Positions 46,809 to 56,502 of a DNA stretch of 64,000 bases are shown here, piece after piece. Within the stretch, counting starts at the first letter, position 1; each line of letters begins with the position of its first letter. The translations under genes and the position numbers were made by a program. The DNA is from Streptococcus sp. 116-D4 (GTDB lineage Bacteria; Bacillota; Bacilli; Lactobacillales; Streptococcaceae), in assembly GCF_009731465.1 (NCBI RefSeq), contig NZ_AP021887.1:113501-177500 (forward strand), read 5' to 3'. Below the pieces are notes generated by a model that ran no database searches, was not told the origin of the DNA, and saw only the letters and a list, made by a program, of their open reading frames with translations.

Positions 46809-48500
46809 TTACATCTTCTCTGGCGCTTCTACTCCAAGCAAGCGAAGGGCTTCTTTGAGAACGACTGCGGTTGCATAGCTAAGGGCTAGACGGCTGTCGC
46901 GTTCTGGGCTTTCATCCAAGATACGCGTATGTGCATAGTATTTGTTAAAGGCTTGAGCCAGGCTAATTGCAAATTTAGCAATAATAGAAGGTTCAAAGTT
47001 GTCCGCCGCACGGTTGATAATACGTGGGAAGTCTTGGATGAGTTTGATGATTTCCCAGCTTTCAGCATCATTCAAGCTGTAGTTGCTAGCTGTTTCTGGT
47101 TTGAAGTCTGCTTTGCGCAAGATAGATTGGATACGAGCGTAGGCATATTGAACGTAAGGTCCAGTTTCACCCTCGAAGGATACCATAGCCTCTAGGTCGA
47201 AGTCGTATCCATTTGTACGGTCGGTTTTGAGGTCATAGAATTTAATGGCTCCAACCCCAACAGCATGCGCTACCTGGTCTTTGTTTTCAAGTTCAGGATT
47301 TTTAGCCTCGATTTGGGCCTTGGCACGGCTAACAGCCTCTGCAACAGTAGGCTCTAGCAAGATGACATTCCCTTTACGCGTAGAGAGTTTTTTTCCTTCT
47401 TTTGTCACCAAACCAAAAGAAACGTGGGTAATGTCATCACTCCAGTCGTAGCCCATTTCTTTCAAGACAGCTTTGAGCTGTTTAAAGTGGGCAGATTGCT
47501 CTTGACCAACGACGTAGATAGATTTAGCAAATTGGTATTCATTTTTACGGTAAAGGGCAGCGGCCAAGTCACGTGTGATATAGAGAGTTGCACCGTCCGA
47601 TTTCTTGATAAGAGCTGGATGTTCAATTCCATATTTCTCAAGATTTACAACCTGGGCACCTTCTGATTCAACAAGAAGGCCTTTTTCAGAAAGAATGTCT
47701 ACAACTGCATCCATCTTATCGTTGTAGAAGGCTTCTCCGTTGTAGCTGTCAAATTCAACCTTCAATTCATTGTAAAGGCGGTTAAATTCTACCAAACTTT
47801 CATCACGGAACCATTGCCAAAGAGCGAGAGCTTCCTCGTCGCCATTTTCAAGTTTACGGAACCATTCGCGTGCTTCTTCATCCAAGCTAGGGTCATTCTC
47901 AGCTTCCGCATTGATGCGGACATAGAGTTTAAGGAGTTCATCGATTGGATGAGCTTTTACAGCTTCTTCGTCGCCCCATTTTTTGTAGGCAACAATCAAC
48001 ATTCCAAACTGTTTACCCCAGTCTCCCAAATGGTTGACTTTGACTGTTTGATAACCAATTTTTTGGAAAATATGTGATAAACTATCTCCGATAACAGTTG
48101 AGCGCAGGTGACCAATAGAAAATGGTTTAGCGATATTGGGACTGGACATATCGATCACAACATTTTCTTGTTTACCAATATGTTGGTCAGCATAGTGTTC
48201 TTTTTTAGTGATAACAGCTTGCAATACTTGAGCAGAAATGGCAGATTTATCAAGGAAAAAGTTAACGTAAGGTCCTGTTGCGACAACCTTTTCAAAGGCT
48301 TGGCTGTTAATTTTTGCAGCCAGTTCAGCAGCAATCATTTGAGGTGCCTTACGTTCGACTTTTGCAAGAGAAAAAGCAGGGAAAGCAATGTCTCCCATTT
48401 CTGAGTTTTTAGGGGTTTCCAGTAAATTTAAAATAGCCTCTTGGTCCAGACTATCAATGATGCTAGCCAATTCGCTAGCAATCAATTCTTTTGTATTCAT
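46809..48500 (-). CDS. argS: Arginyl-tRNA synthetase
   Basis: A 563-residue class I synthetase. N-terminal Add-1 domain (about 1-110), HIGH motif region [20 protein letters not shown], a tyrosine-rich active-site helix, KLSTRKGN in place of KMSKS and an anticodon domain ending [17 protein letters not shown]. The upstream region (48501-48654) is shared with argR and carries an extended -10 TGTGATAAAAT on the minus strand near 48530. No T-box. The hairpin array follows directly after the stop. Confidence 0.97.
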   Translation of the reverse strand: MNTKELIASELASIIDSLDQEAILNLLETPKNSEMGDIAFPAFSLAKVERKAPQMIAAELAAKINSQAFEKVVATGPYVNFFLDKSAISAQVLQAVITKKEHYADQHIGKQENVVIDMSSPNIAKPFSIGHLRSTVIGDSLSHIFQKIGYQTVKVNHLGDWGKQFGMLIVAYKKWGDEEAVKAHPIDELLKLYVRINAEAENDPSLDEEAREWFRKLENGDEEALALWQWFRDESLVEFNRLYNELKVEFDSYNGEAFYNDKMDAVVDILSEKGLLVESEGAQVVNLEKYGIEHPALIKKSDGATLYITRDLAAALYRKNEYQFAKSIYVVGQEQSAHFKQLKAVLKEMGYDWSDDITHVSFGLVTKEGKKLSTRKGNVILLEPTVAEAVSRAKAQIEAKNPELENKDQVAHAVGVGAIKFYDLKTDRTNGYDFDLEAMVSFEGETGPYVQYAYARIQSILRKADFKPETASNYSLNDAESWEIIKLIQDFPRIINRAADNFEPSIIAKFAISLAQAFNKYYAHTRILDESPERDSRLALSYATAVVLKEALRLLGVEAPEKM

Positions 48501-48605
48501 TAAGAGCTCCTTTTTGGACTTTTCTACTATTTTATCACAATTTTAAAGATTTATCACAATTTTAAAGAAAGAAGAAAAAATTTTTGAAATCTCCTGTTTT
48601 TTTGG

Positions 48606-48642
48606 TATAATATGGTTATAAATTTAGTTATAAATATGCATA
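48606..48642 (+). promoter_or_regulatory. argR promoter -10 and ARG box
   Basis: TATAAT (48606-48611) is followed by TAGTTATAAATATGCATA (48625-48642), which matches the ARG box consensus TNTGNATWWWWATNCANA at 16 of 18 positions. It lies between the promoter and the argR start codon, so autoregulation is likely. Confidence 0.65.
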
Positions 48643-48654
48643 TAAGAGGATTTT

Positions 48655-49101
48655 ATGAGAAAAAGAGATCGTCATCAGTTAATAAAAAAAATGATTACTG
48701 AGGAGAAATTAAGTACACAAAAAGAAATTCAAGATCGGTTGGAGGCGCACAATGTCTTTGTGACGCAGACAACCTTGTCTCGTGATTTACGCGAAATCGG
48801 CTTGACCAAGGTCAAGAAAAATGATATGGTGTATTATGTACTAGCAAATGAGACAGAAAAGATTGATTTGGTGGAATTTTTGTCTCATCATTTAGAAGGT
48901 GTTGCAAGAGCAGAGTTTACCTTGGTACTTCATACCAAATTGGGAGAAGCCTCTGTTTTGGCAAATATTGTAGATGCAAACAAGGATGAATGGATTTTAG
49001 GAACAGTTGCTGGTGCCAATACCTTATTGGTCATTTGTCGAGACCAGCACGTTGCCAAACTCATGGAAGATCGTTTGCTAGATTTGATGAAAGATAAGTA
49101 A
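48655..49101 (+). CDS. argR: Arginine repressor ArgR/AhrC
   Basis: A 148-residue regulator. A winged helix domain (RKRDRHQLIKKMITEEKLST, QTTLSRDLREIGLTKVK) is followed by a C-terminal oligomerisation and arginine-binding domain (ILGTVAGANTLLVICRDQHV). It senses arginine and controls arginine metabolism genes. Divergent from argS and just upstream of mutS, as in pneumococci. Confidence 0.95.
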   Translation: MRKRDRHQLIKKMITEEKLSTQKEIQDRLEAHNVFVTQTTLSRDLREIGLTKVKKNDMVYYVLANETEKIDLVEFLSHHLEGVARAEFTLVLHTKLGEASVLANIVDANKDEWILGTVAGANTLLVICRDQHVAKLMEDRLLDLMKDK

Positions 49102-49102
49102 G

Positions 49103-49133
49103 GTCTTGAGAGTTGCTCTCAAGACTTATTTTT
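49103..49133 (+). terminator. Terminator between argR and mutS
   Basis: GTCTTGAGAG - TTG - CTCTCAAGAC, a perfect 10-bp stem followed by TTATTTTT. mutS starts 19 nt later, so its expression depends on read-through or on a promoter not evident here. Confidence 0.88.
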
Positions 49134-49151
49134 GACAAGGAGAGACGGAAA

Positions 49152-51689
49152 ATGGCGACAGAAAAGCTATCACCCGGCATGCAACAGTATGTGGATATTA
49201 AAAAGCAATATCCAGATGCTTTTTTGCTCTTTCGGATGGGTGATTTTTATGAATTATTTTACGAGGATGCGGTCAATGCTGCGCAGATTCTGGAAATTTC
49301 CTTAACGAGTCGCAACAAGAATGCGGACAATCCGATTCCTATGGCGGGTGTCCCCTATCATTCTGCCCAACAGTACATCGATGTCTTGATTGAGCAGGGC
49401 TATAAGGTAGCGATTGCTGAACAGATGGAAGATCCTAAACAAGCAGTTGGGGTTGTGAAACGAGAGGTTGTTCAGGTCATTACGCCAGGGACAGTGGTCG
49501 ATAGCAGTAAGCCGGATAGTCAGAACAATTTCTTGGTTGCTATAGACCGTGATGGCAGTCAATTTGGCTTAGCTTATATGGACCTGGTGACGGGTGACTT
49601 TTATGTGACAGGTCTTTTGGATTTCACGCTGGTTTGTGGGGAAATCCGTAATCTCAAGGCGCGCGAAGTGGTGCTGGGCTATGACTTGTCTGAGGAAGAG
49701 GAACAAATCCTTAGTCGTCAGATGAATCTTGTGCTTTCCTATGAAAAAGAAAGCTTTGAGGACCTTCATTTACTGGATTCACGATTGGTAGCTGTGGAGC
49801 AAGCGGCATCTAGTAAACTGCTCCAGTATGTCCATCGGACCCAGATGAGGGAATTGAACCACCTCAAACCTGTTATCCGCTATGAAATCAAAGATTTCTT
49901 GCAGATGGATTATGCGACCAAGGCTGGTCTGGATTTGGTTGAGAATGCTCGTTCGGGCAAGAAGCAAGGCAGTCTTTTCTGGCTTTTGGATGAAACCAAA
50001 ACTGCTATGGGAATGCGTCTCTTGCGGTCTTGGATTCATCGCCCCTTGATTGATAAGGAACGAATTATCCAACGTCAAGAAGTGGTGCAGGTCTTTCTCG
50101 ACCATTTCTTTGAGCGCAGTGATTTGACAGACAGTCTCAAGGGTGTTTATGACATTGAGCGCTTGGCTAGTCGGGTTTCTTTTGGCAAAACCAATCCCAA
50201 GGATCTCTTGCAGTTGGCGACCACCTTATCCAGTGTGCCACGGATTCGTGCGATTTTAGAAGGGATGGAGCAACCTGCTCTAGCCTATCTCATCGCACAA
50301 CTGGATGCAATCCCTGAGTTGGAGAGTTTGATTAGCGCAGCGATTGCTCCTGAAGCTCCTCATGTGATTACAGATGGGGGAATTATCCGAACTGGATTTG
50401 ATGAGACTTTAGACAAGTACCGTCGCGTTCTCAGAGAAGGGACTAGCTGGATTGCTGAGATTGAGGCTAAGGAGCGAGAAAACTCTGGTATCAGCACGCT
50501 TAAGATTGACTACAATAAAAAAGATGGCTATTATTTCCATGTGACCAATTCGCAACTGGGAAATGTGCCTGCTCACTTTTTCCGCAAGGCAACGCTGAAA
50601 AACTCAGAACGCTTTGGGACTGAGGAATTGGCCCGTATCGAGGGAGATATGCTGGAGGCGCGTGAGAAGTCAGCTAACCTAGAGTATGAAATCTTTATGC
50701 GTATTCGTGAAGAGGTCAGTAAGTACATCCAACGTTTACAAGCTCTAGCCCAAGGAATTGCGACAGTTGATGTCTTACAGAGTCTGGCGGTTGTGGCTGA
50801 AACCCAGCATTTGATTCGACCTGAGTTTGGAGATGATTCGCGGATTGATATCCAGAAAGGGCGCCATGCTGTCGTTGAAAAGGTCATGGGGGCTCAGACC
50901 TATATTCCCAATACAATTCAGATGGCTGCAGATACTAGTATTCAACTGATTACAGGGCCCAACATGAGTGGGAAGTCAACCTACATGCGTCAGTTAGCTA
51001 TGACGGCGGTTATGGCCCAGATGGGGTCCTATGTACCGGCAGAAAGCGCCTATTTACCGATTTTTGATGCCATCTTTACCCGTATCGGAGCAGCAGATGA
51101 CTTGGTTTCAGGTCAGTCAACCTTTATGGTGGAGATGATGGAGGCCAACAATGCCATTTCGCATGCGACCAAAAATTCCTTGATTCTTTTTGATGAATTG
51201 GGACGGGGAACTGCAACTTATGATGGGATGGCTCTTGCTCAGTCCATCATCGAATACATCCATGAACATATCGGAGCCAAAACCCTCTTTGCGACTCACT
51301 ACCATGAGTTGACTAGTCTGGAGTCTAGTTTACAACACTTGGTCAATGTCCACGTGGCAACCTTAGAGCAGGAGGGGCAAGTCACCTTCCTTCACAAAAT
51401 TGAACCAGGTCCAGCTGATAAATCCTACGGTATCCATGTTGCCAAGATTGCTGGTTTGCCAGCAGATCTCCTAGCAAGAGCGGATAAGATTTTGACTCAG
51501 TTAGAGAATCAAGGGACAGAAAGTCCTGCTCCCATGAGGCAAACAAGTGCTGTCACAGAACAGATTTCACTCTTTGACGCGCCTGCAGACCATCCGATTC
51601 TAGCAGAATTAGCTAAACTGGACATTTACAACATGACACCTATGCAGGCTATGAATGTCTTGGTCGAGTTAAAACAGAAACTATTATAA
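49152..51689 (+). CDS. mutS: DNA mismatch repair protein MutS (HexA)
   Basis: An 845-residue mismatch-recognition ATPase. N-terminal [18 protein letters not shown] holds the Phe-x-Glu mismatch wedge, core domains follow, and the C-terminal ATPase has Walker [26 protein letters not shown] and [14 protein letters not shown] 49152 is chosen because AAGGAGA lies 7 nt before it; the frame open from 49113 runs through the argR terminator. In pneumococci this gene is hexA, which also limits transformation by mismatched DNA. Confidence 0.97.
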   Translation: MATEKLSPGMQQYVDIKKQYPDAFLLFRMGDFYELFYEDAVNAAQILEISLTSRNKNADNPIPMAGVPYHSAQQYIDVLIEQGYKVAIAEQMEDPKQAVGVVKREVVQVITPGTVVDSSKPDSQNNFLVAIDRDGSQFGLAYMDLVTGDFYVTGLLDFTLVCGEIRNLKAREVVLGYDLSEEEEQILSRQMNLVLSYEKESFEDLHLLDSRLVAVEQAASSKLLQYVHRTQMRELNHLKPVIRYEIKDFLQMDYATKAGLDLVENARSGKKQGSLFWLLDETKTAMGMRLLRSWIHRPLIDKERIIQRQEVVQVFLDHFFERSDLTDSLKGVYDIERLASRVSFGKTNPKDLLQLATTLSSVPRIRAILEGMEQPALAYLIAQLDAIPELESLISAAIAPEAPHVITDGGIIRTGFDETLDKYRRVLREGTSWIAEIEAKERENSGISTLKIDYNKKDGYYFHVTNSQLGNVPAHFFRKATLKNSERFGTEELARIEGDMLEAREKSANLEYEIFMRIREEVSKYIQRLQALAQGIATVDVLQSLAVVAETQHLIRPEFGDDSRIDIQKGRHAVVEKVMGAQTYIPNTIQMAADTSIQLITGPNMSGKSTYMRQLAMTAVMAQMGSYVPAESAYLPIFDAIFTRIGAADDLVSGQSTFMVEMMEANNAISHATKNSLILFDELGRGTATYDGMALAQSIIEYIHEHIGAKTLFATHYHELTSLESSLQHLVNVHVATLEQEGQVTFLHKIEPGPADKSYGIHVAKIAGLPADLLARADKILTQLENQGTESPAPMRQTSAVTEQISLFDAPADHPILAELAKLDIYNMTPMQAMNVLVELKQKLL

Positions 51690-51732
51690 AGAGAAAATTA
51701 CTAGTCATTCTAGCTATATCAAGGAGACTTCT

Positions 51733-51761
51733 TTGACAAGTTTCCACTTTTTTGCTAGAAT
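51733..51761 (+). promoter_or_regulatory. Promoter of patA-patB
   Basis: TTGACA (51733-51738), a 17-nt spacer, then extended TGCTAGAAT with TAGAAT at 51756-51761. Confidence 0.85.
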
Positions 51762-51783
51762 AACATCACACAAACCGAATGAG

Positions 51784-51822
51784 AAGGAGCTGACACATTG
51801 TCGCTCCCTTTTGTCTATTTTT
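51784..51822 (+). terminator. Transcriptional attenuator in the patA leader
   Basis: AAGGAGCTGACA and TGTCGCTCCCTT form a stem with small bulges, followed by a T-rich stretch, between the promoter and the patA start. It is intact here. In S. pneumoniae, disruption of an attenuator at this position is reported to cause constitutive PatAB overexpression and fluoroquinolone efflux. Confidence 0.8.
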
Positions 51823-51834
51823 TAAGGAGAAAGT

Positions 51835-53541
51835 ATGCTGATTCAGAAAATCAAAACCTACAAGTGGCAGGCCTTGGCTTCGCTCCTAATGACAGGCTTG
51901 ATGGTTGCTAGTTCACTTCTGCAACCGCGTTACCTGCAGGAAGTGTTAGATGCCCTACTTGCTGGGAACTATGAAGCCATTTATAGTATCGGTGCTTGGT
52001 TGATTGGTGTGGCCTTGGTTGGTCTGGTTGCTGGTGGGCTCAATGTTATCCTTGCAGCCTATATTGCCCAAGGAGTTTCATCCGACCTTCGGGAGGATGC
52101 CTTCCGTAAAATCCAAACCTTTTCTTATGCCAATATTGAACAATTTAATGCGGGAAATTTAGTCGTTCGCATGACAAATGATATCAACCAGATTCAGAAC
52201 GTCGTCATGATGACCTTCCAAATTCTTTTCAGACTTCCCCTCTTGTTCATCGGTTCGTTTATCTTGGCGGTTCAAACCCTACCTTCTCTGTGGTGGGTGA
52301 TTGTTCTCATGGTAGTCTTGATTTTTGGTTTGACTGCTGTCATGATGGGTATGATGGGACCTCGTTTTGCCAAGTTTCAAAGCCTTCTTGAACGCATCAA
52401 TGCTATCGCTAAGGAAAATCTGCGCGGTGTTCGTGTGGTCAAGTCCTTTGTCCAAGAAAAAGAGCAATTTGCTAAGTTTACGGAGGTTTCAGACGAACTT
52501 CTCGGTCAAAATCTTTACATTGGTTATGCCTTTTCAGTAGTGGAACCTTTCATGATGTTGGTCGGTTACGGAGCTGTCTTCCTCTCCATTTGGCTAGTTG
52601 CAGGGATGGTTCAGTCGGATCCGTCAGTTGTTGGCTCCATTGCTTCCTTTGTCAATTACCTGAGCCAGATTATCTTTACCATAGTTATGGTTGGATTTTT
52701 AGGAAATTCTGTCAGTCGTGCCATGATTTCTATGCGTCGTATTCGAGAAATTCTGGACGCAGAGCCAGCCCTGACCTTCAAGGATGTCCCAGATGAAGAG
52801 TTGGTCGGAAGTCTTAGCTTTGAAAATGTAACCTTTACCTATCCAATGGATAGGGAACCGATGCTGAAAGATGTGAGCTTTACTATTGAACCTGGTCAAA
52901 TGGTTGGTGTCGTTGGAGCGACTGGTGCAGGAAAATCAACCTTGGCTCAACTGATTCCACGTCTCTTTGACCCGCAGGAAGGGGCTATCAAAATCGGAGG
53001 TAAGGATATTCGAGAAGTGAGTGAAGGAACCCTGCGTCAAACAGTTTCTATCGTTCTCCAACGTGCCATTCTTTTTAGTGGAACGATTGCAGATAACTTG
53101 AGACAGGGAAAAGGAGATGCCACTCTATTTGAAATGGAGCGTGCAGCCAATATTGCCCAAGCCAGTGAATTCATTCATCGTATGGAGAAAACCTTTGAAA
53201 GTCCAGTTGAGGAACGGGGAACCAATTTTTCTGGTGGGCAAAAACAAAGGATGTCAATTGCTCGTGGAATTGTCAGCAATCCACGTATTCTGATTTTTGA
53301 CGATTCGACCTCAGCTTTGGATGCCAAGTCAGAGCGCCTGGTTCAAGAAGCCTTGAATAAGGACTTGAAAGGGACGACAACCATTATCATCGCGCAAAAG
53401 ATTAGCTCGGTTGTTCATGCAGACAAGATCTTGGTTCTGGATCAAGGACGATTGATTGGTCAAGGCACGCATGCAGACTTGGTTGCCAACAATGCTGTTT
53501 ACCGTGAAATCTACGAAACACAGAAAGGAAAGGAGGAGTAA
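51835..53541 (+). CDS. patA: Multidrug ABC exporter half-transporter PatA
   Basis: A 568-residue half-transporter: six-helix exporter domain (about 1-300), then an ATPase with Walker A GATGAGKST, signature FSGGQKQR and Walker B LIFDDSTSALD. The catalytic glutamate after Walker B is Asp, so this subunit supplies the degenerate hydrolysis site of a heterodimer. AAGGAGA precedes the ATG. patB starts 1 nt after its stop. In pneumococci PatAB exports fluoroquinolones, acriflavine and other dyes. Confidence 0.93.
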   Translation: MLIQKIKTYKWQALASLLMTGLMVASSLLQPRYLQEVLDALLAGNYEAIYSIGAWLIGVALVGLVAGGLNVILAAYIAQGVSSDLREDAFRKIQTFSYANIEQFNAGNLVVRMTNDINQIQNVVMMTFQILFRLPLLFIGSFILAVQTLPSLWWVIVLMVVLIFGLTAVMMGMMGPRFAKFQSLLERINAIAKENLRGVRVVKSFVQEKEQFAKFTEVSDELLGQNLYIGYAFSVVEPFMMLVGYGAVFLSIWLVAGMVQSDPSVVGSIASFVNYLSQIIFTIVMVGFLGNSVSRAMISMRRIREILDAEPALTFKDVPDEELVGSLSFENVTFTYPMDREPMLKDVSFTIEPGQMVGVVGATGAGKSTLAQLIPRLFDPQEGAIKIGGKDIREVSEGTLRQTVSIVLQRAILFSGTIADNLRQGKGDATLFEMERAANIAQASEFIHRMEKTFESPVEERGTNFSGGQKQRMSIARGIVSNPRILIFDDSTSALDAKSERLVQEALNKDLKGTTTIIIAQKISSVVHADKILVLDQGRLIGQGTHADLVANNAVYREIYETQKGKEE

Positions 53542-53542
53542 A

Positions 53543-55309
53543 ATGAAGACAGTTCAATTTTTTTGGAATTATTTTAAAGTCTATAAGCTATCATTTGTAG
53601 TTGTTATCCTGATGATTGTTCTGGCGACTCTTGCCCAAGCTCTCTTTCCGGTATTTTCTGGACAAGCAGTGACGCAGCTAGCTAATTTAGTTCAAGCTTA
53701 TCAAGATGGCAATCCAGAACTTGTTTGGCAAAGTCTATCAGGAATCATGGTCAATCTTGGTCTGCTGGTTTTGGTTTTATTTATTTCTAGTGTGATATAC
53801 ATGTGTCTCATGACGCGTGTGATTGCAGAGTCGACCAACGAGATGCGCAAAGGCCTCTTCGGTAAGCTTGTTCGCTTGACGGTTTCTTTCTTTGACCGCC
53901 GACAAGATGGCGATATCTTGTCTCGTTTTACCAGTGATTTAGATAATATCCTCCAAGCCTTTAACGAAAGCTTGATTCAGGTCATGAGCAACATCGTTCT
54001 ATACATTGGTCTGATTCTCGTCATGTTTTCGAGAAATGTGACGCTGGCCCTCATCACCATCGCCAGCACACCAGTGGCCTTCCTCATGCTGATTTTTATC
54101 GTGAAAATGGCACGGAAATATACCAACCTCCAGCAAAAAGAGGTAGGAAATCTCAACGCCTATATGGATGAGAGTATCTCAGGCCAAAAAGCTGTCATTG
54201 TGCAAGGAATTCAAGAGGATATGATGGCAGGATTTCTTGAACAAAATGAGCGCGTGCGTAAGGCAACCTTTAAAGGAAGAATGTTTTCAGGAATTCTTTT
54301 CCCTGTCATGAATGGCATGAGTCTGGTTAATACAGCCGTCGTCATCTTTGCTGGTTCAGCTGTTCTTTTGAATGATAAGGCTATTGAAACAAGTACAGCC
54401 CTAGGTTTGATTGTTATGTTTGCCCAATTTTCTCAGCAGTACTACCAGCCTATTATTCAAGTTGCGGCTAGTTGGGGAAGCCTCCAGTTAGCCTTTACAG
54501 GGGCTGAACGGATTCAGGAAATGTTTGATGCAGAGGAAGAAATCCGACCTGAAAAGGCTCCAACTTTCACTCAGTTGCAAGAAGGTGTTGAAATCAGTCA
54601 TATTGATTTTTCATACTTGCCTGATAAACCTATTTTGAAAGATGTTAGCATTTCTGCCCCTAAAGGCCAGATGACAGCAGTTGTTGGTCCGACAGGGTCA
54701 GGGAAAACGACTATTATGAACCTTATCAATCGCTTTTATGATGTTGATGCTGGTGGGATTTATTTTGATGGGAAAGATATTCGTGACTATGATTTAGATA
54801 GTCTCAGAAGTAAGGTGGGAATTGTCTTGCAAGATTCGGTATTATTTAGCGGAACCATTCGAGACAATATCCGTTTTGGTGTACCAGATGCCAGTCAGGA
54901 AATGGTTGAGACAGCAGCCAAGGCAACCCACATTCACGACTATATTGAAAGTTTGCCTGATAAATACGATACTCTTATAGATGATGACCAAAGCATCTTC
55001 TCAACTGGACAAAAGCAATTGATTTCTATCGCTCGAACCCTAATGACAGATCCAGAAGTTCTCATTCTAGATGAAGCAACTTCCAACGTAGATACGGTGA
55101 CAGAAAGCAAGATTCAGCATGCCATGGAGGCGGTTGTAGCAGGCAGAACCAGTTTCGTCATTGCTCACCGATTGAAGACCATCCTCAATGCTGATCAGAT
55201 CATTGTCCTCAAAGATGGAGAAGTCATTGAACGTGGTAACCACCATGAACTCTTGAAACTAGGTGGCTTCTACTCAGAACTCTATCATAATCAATTTGTC
55301 TTTGAATAA
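53543..55309 (+). CDS. patB: Multidrug ABC exporter half-transporter PatB
   Basis: A 588-residue half-transporter with the exporter membrane domain (about 1-340) and an ATPase: Walker A GPTGSGKTT, signature FSTGQKQL (degenerate, normally LSGGQ) and Walker B LILDEATSNVD with intact Glu. Opposite to PatA, it has a good Walker B but a poor signature, as expected for an asymmetric heterodimer with one consensus site. GGAGGAG precedes ATG 53543; the frame open from 53456 overlaps patA and is rejected. Confidence 0.93.
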   Translation: MKTVQFFWNYFKVYKLSFVVVILMIVLATLAQALFPVFSGQAVTQLANLVQAYQDGNPELVWQSLSGIMVNLGLLVLVLFISSVIYMCLMTRVIAESTNEMRKGLFGKLVRLTVSFFDRRQDGDILSRFTSDLDNILQAFNESLIQVMSNIVLYIGLILVMFSRNVTLALITIASTPVAFLMLIFIVKMARKYTNLQQKEVGNLNAYMDESISGQKAVIVQGIQEDMMAGFLEQNERVRKATFKGRMFSGILFPVMNGMSLVNTAVVIFAGSAVLLNDKAIETSTALGLIVMFAQFSQQYYQPIIQVAASWGSLQLAFTGAERIQEMFDAEEEIRPEKAPTFTQLQEGVEISHIDFSYLPDKPILKDVSISAPKGQMTAVVGPTGSGKTTIMNLINRFYDVDAGGIYFDGKDIRDYDLDSLRSKVGIVLQDSVLFSGTIRDNIRFGVPDASQEMVETAAKATHIHDYIESLPDKYDTLIDDDQSIFSTGQKQLISIARTLMTDPEVLILDEATSNVDTVTESKIQHAMEAVVAGRTSFVIAHRLKTILNADQIIVLKDGEVIERGNHHELLKLGGFYSELYHNQFVFE

Positions 55310-55310
55310 T

Positions 55311-55341
55311 AAAAAGTTGTCCTATGTGGGCAGCTTTTTCT
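55311..55341 (+). terminator. Terminator after patB
   Basis: AAAAAGTTGTCC and GGGCAGCTTTTT pair with wobbles, followed by TTTTTC. The remainder of 55342-55423 shows no gene. Confidence 0.75.
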
Positions 55342-55423
55342 TGTCCATAAAAAATTTTTATCACAGCCTTAAAAAAAACATATTAGACGAAAGGCGCTTT
55401 GAGTGATATGATAGGAGTATCGT

Positions 55424-55620
55424 TATACTCAATGAAAATCAAAGAGCAAACTAAGAAGCTAGCCGTAGGTTGCTCAAAGCACTGCTTTGAGGTTGTAGAT
55501 AGAACTGACGAAGTCAGCTCAAAACACTGTTTTGAGGTTGTGGATAGAACTGACGAAGTCAGTAACATATATACGGTAAGGCGACGCTGACGTGGTTTGA
55601 AGAGATTTTCGAAGAGTATT
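55424..55620. repeat. BOX element with two boxB modules
   Basis: It runs from TATACTCAATGAAAATC to TTTTCGAAGAGTATT. GATAGAACTGACGAAGTCAG occurs twice (from 55499 and 55544), and GGCGACGCTGACG near the end matches the core of the BOX-A1R primer site. It ends 22 nt before the C26 peptidase start, so it lies in that gene's leader or promoter region. Confidence 0.95.
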
Positions 55621-55642
55621 AACATTCGAAAGGAGAGACATC

Positions 55643-56332
55643 ATGGCTAGAACAGTTGTAGGAGTGGCTGCAAATCTATGTCCCGTAGATGCAGAAGGCA
55701 AAAACATTCATTCATCTGTATCTTGTAGATTCGCAGAGAGCATTCGTCAAGTCGGTGGTCTCCCTTTAGTCATTCCTGTTGGTGATGAGTCAGTTGTACG
55801 CGATTATGTGGAAATGATTGATAAACTCATCTTGACAGGCGGTCAAAATGTCCATCCTCAGTTTTATGGAGAGAAAAAGACCATCGAGAGCGATGATTAC
55901 AATCTAGTACGCGATGAGTTTGAACTGGCTCTATTGAAAGAAGCGCTTCGTCAGAATAAACCGATTATGGCAATCTGTCGCGGTGTCCAACTTGTCAATG
56001 TTGCCTTTGGGGGAACCCTCAATCAAGAAATCGAAGGTCACTGGCAAGGACTGCCTTTCGGAACATCTCACTCTATTGAGACAGTAGAAGGAAGCGTGGT
56101 GGCCAAGCTATTTGGAAAAGAAAGTCAGGTTAACTCTGTCCATCGTCAAAGTATTAAAGATTTGGCACCTAATTTCCGTGTGACTGCTGTGGATCCAAGA
56201 GACCAGACCATCGAAGCGATTGAGTCTATCGACGAACACCGCATTATCGGTTTACAGTGGCATCCAGAGTTTTTGGTTAATGAAGAAGATGGTAATTTGG
56301 AACTATTTGAGTATTTATTGAATGAACTGTAG
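55643..56332 (+). CDS. Peptidase C26 / class I glutamine amidotransferase-like hydrolase
   Basis: A 229-residue enzyme of the gamma-glutamyl-gamma-aminobutyrate hydrolase (PuuD) group. The nucleophile elbow is AICRGVQLVNVAFGG (Cys near residue 114) and the catalytic His-Glu pair is QWHPEF near 210. KLILTGGQNVHPQFYGE is the family's N-terminal region. It probably hydrolyses gamma-glutamyl amides; the true substrate in streptococci is not known. AAAGGAGAG is upstream of the ATG. Confidence 0.9.
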   Translation: MARTVVGVAANLCPVDAEGKNIHSSVSCRFAESIRQVGGLPLVIPVGDESVVRDYVEMIDKLILTGGQNVHPQFYGEKKTIESDDYNLVRDEFELALLKEALRQNKPIMAICRGVQLVNVAFGGTLNQEIEGHWQGLPFGTSHSIETVEGSVVAKLFGKESQVNSVHRQSIKDLAPNFRVTAVDPRDQTIEAIESIDEHRIIGLQWHPEFLVNEEDGNLELFEYLLNEL

Positions 56333-56363
56333 CGACTGGAGCATCCGGTCGTTCTTTCTTTTA
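56333..56363 (+). terminator. Terminator after the C26 peptidase gene
   Basis: CGACTGGA - GCA - TCCGGTCG with one G-T pair, then TTCTTTCTTTT. It starts at the base after the stop codon. Confidence 0.8.
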
Positions 56364-56396
56364 TTATTTCAAAATTTTTGGAATGCGGTATTTTTA

Positions 56397-56408
56397 CGCA
56401 AACGTTTG
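56397..56408 (+). promoter_or_regulatory. CcpA/MalR-type palindrome upstream of pgi
   Basis: CGCAAACGTTTG contains the palindrome CAAACGTTTG and shares 12 consecutive bases with the malM operator (CGCAAACGTTTGCG). It matches the cre consensus at 11 of 14 positions. It lies about 105 nt before the pgi start and upstream of a likely promoter near 56446-56475. Confidence 0.6.
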
Positions 56409-56502
56409 AATTCTGATAAAAATTGGAGAAATTTGACAAAAAAACTTGAAAAAAACGAAGGTAAGCGTTATGATAGAAAAGAAGAAATATTGGAGGAATA
56501 AC

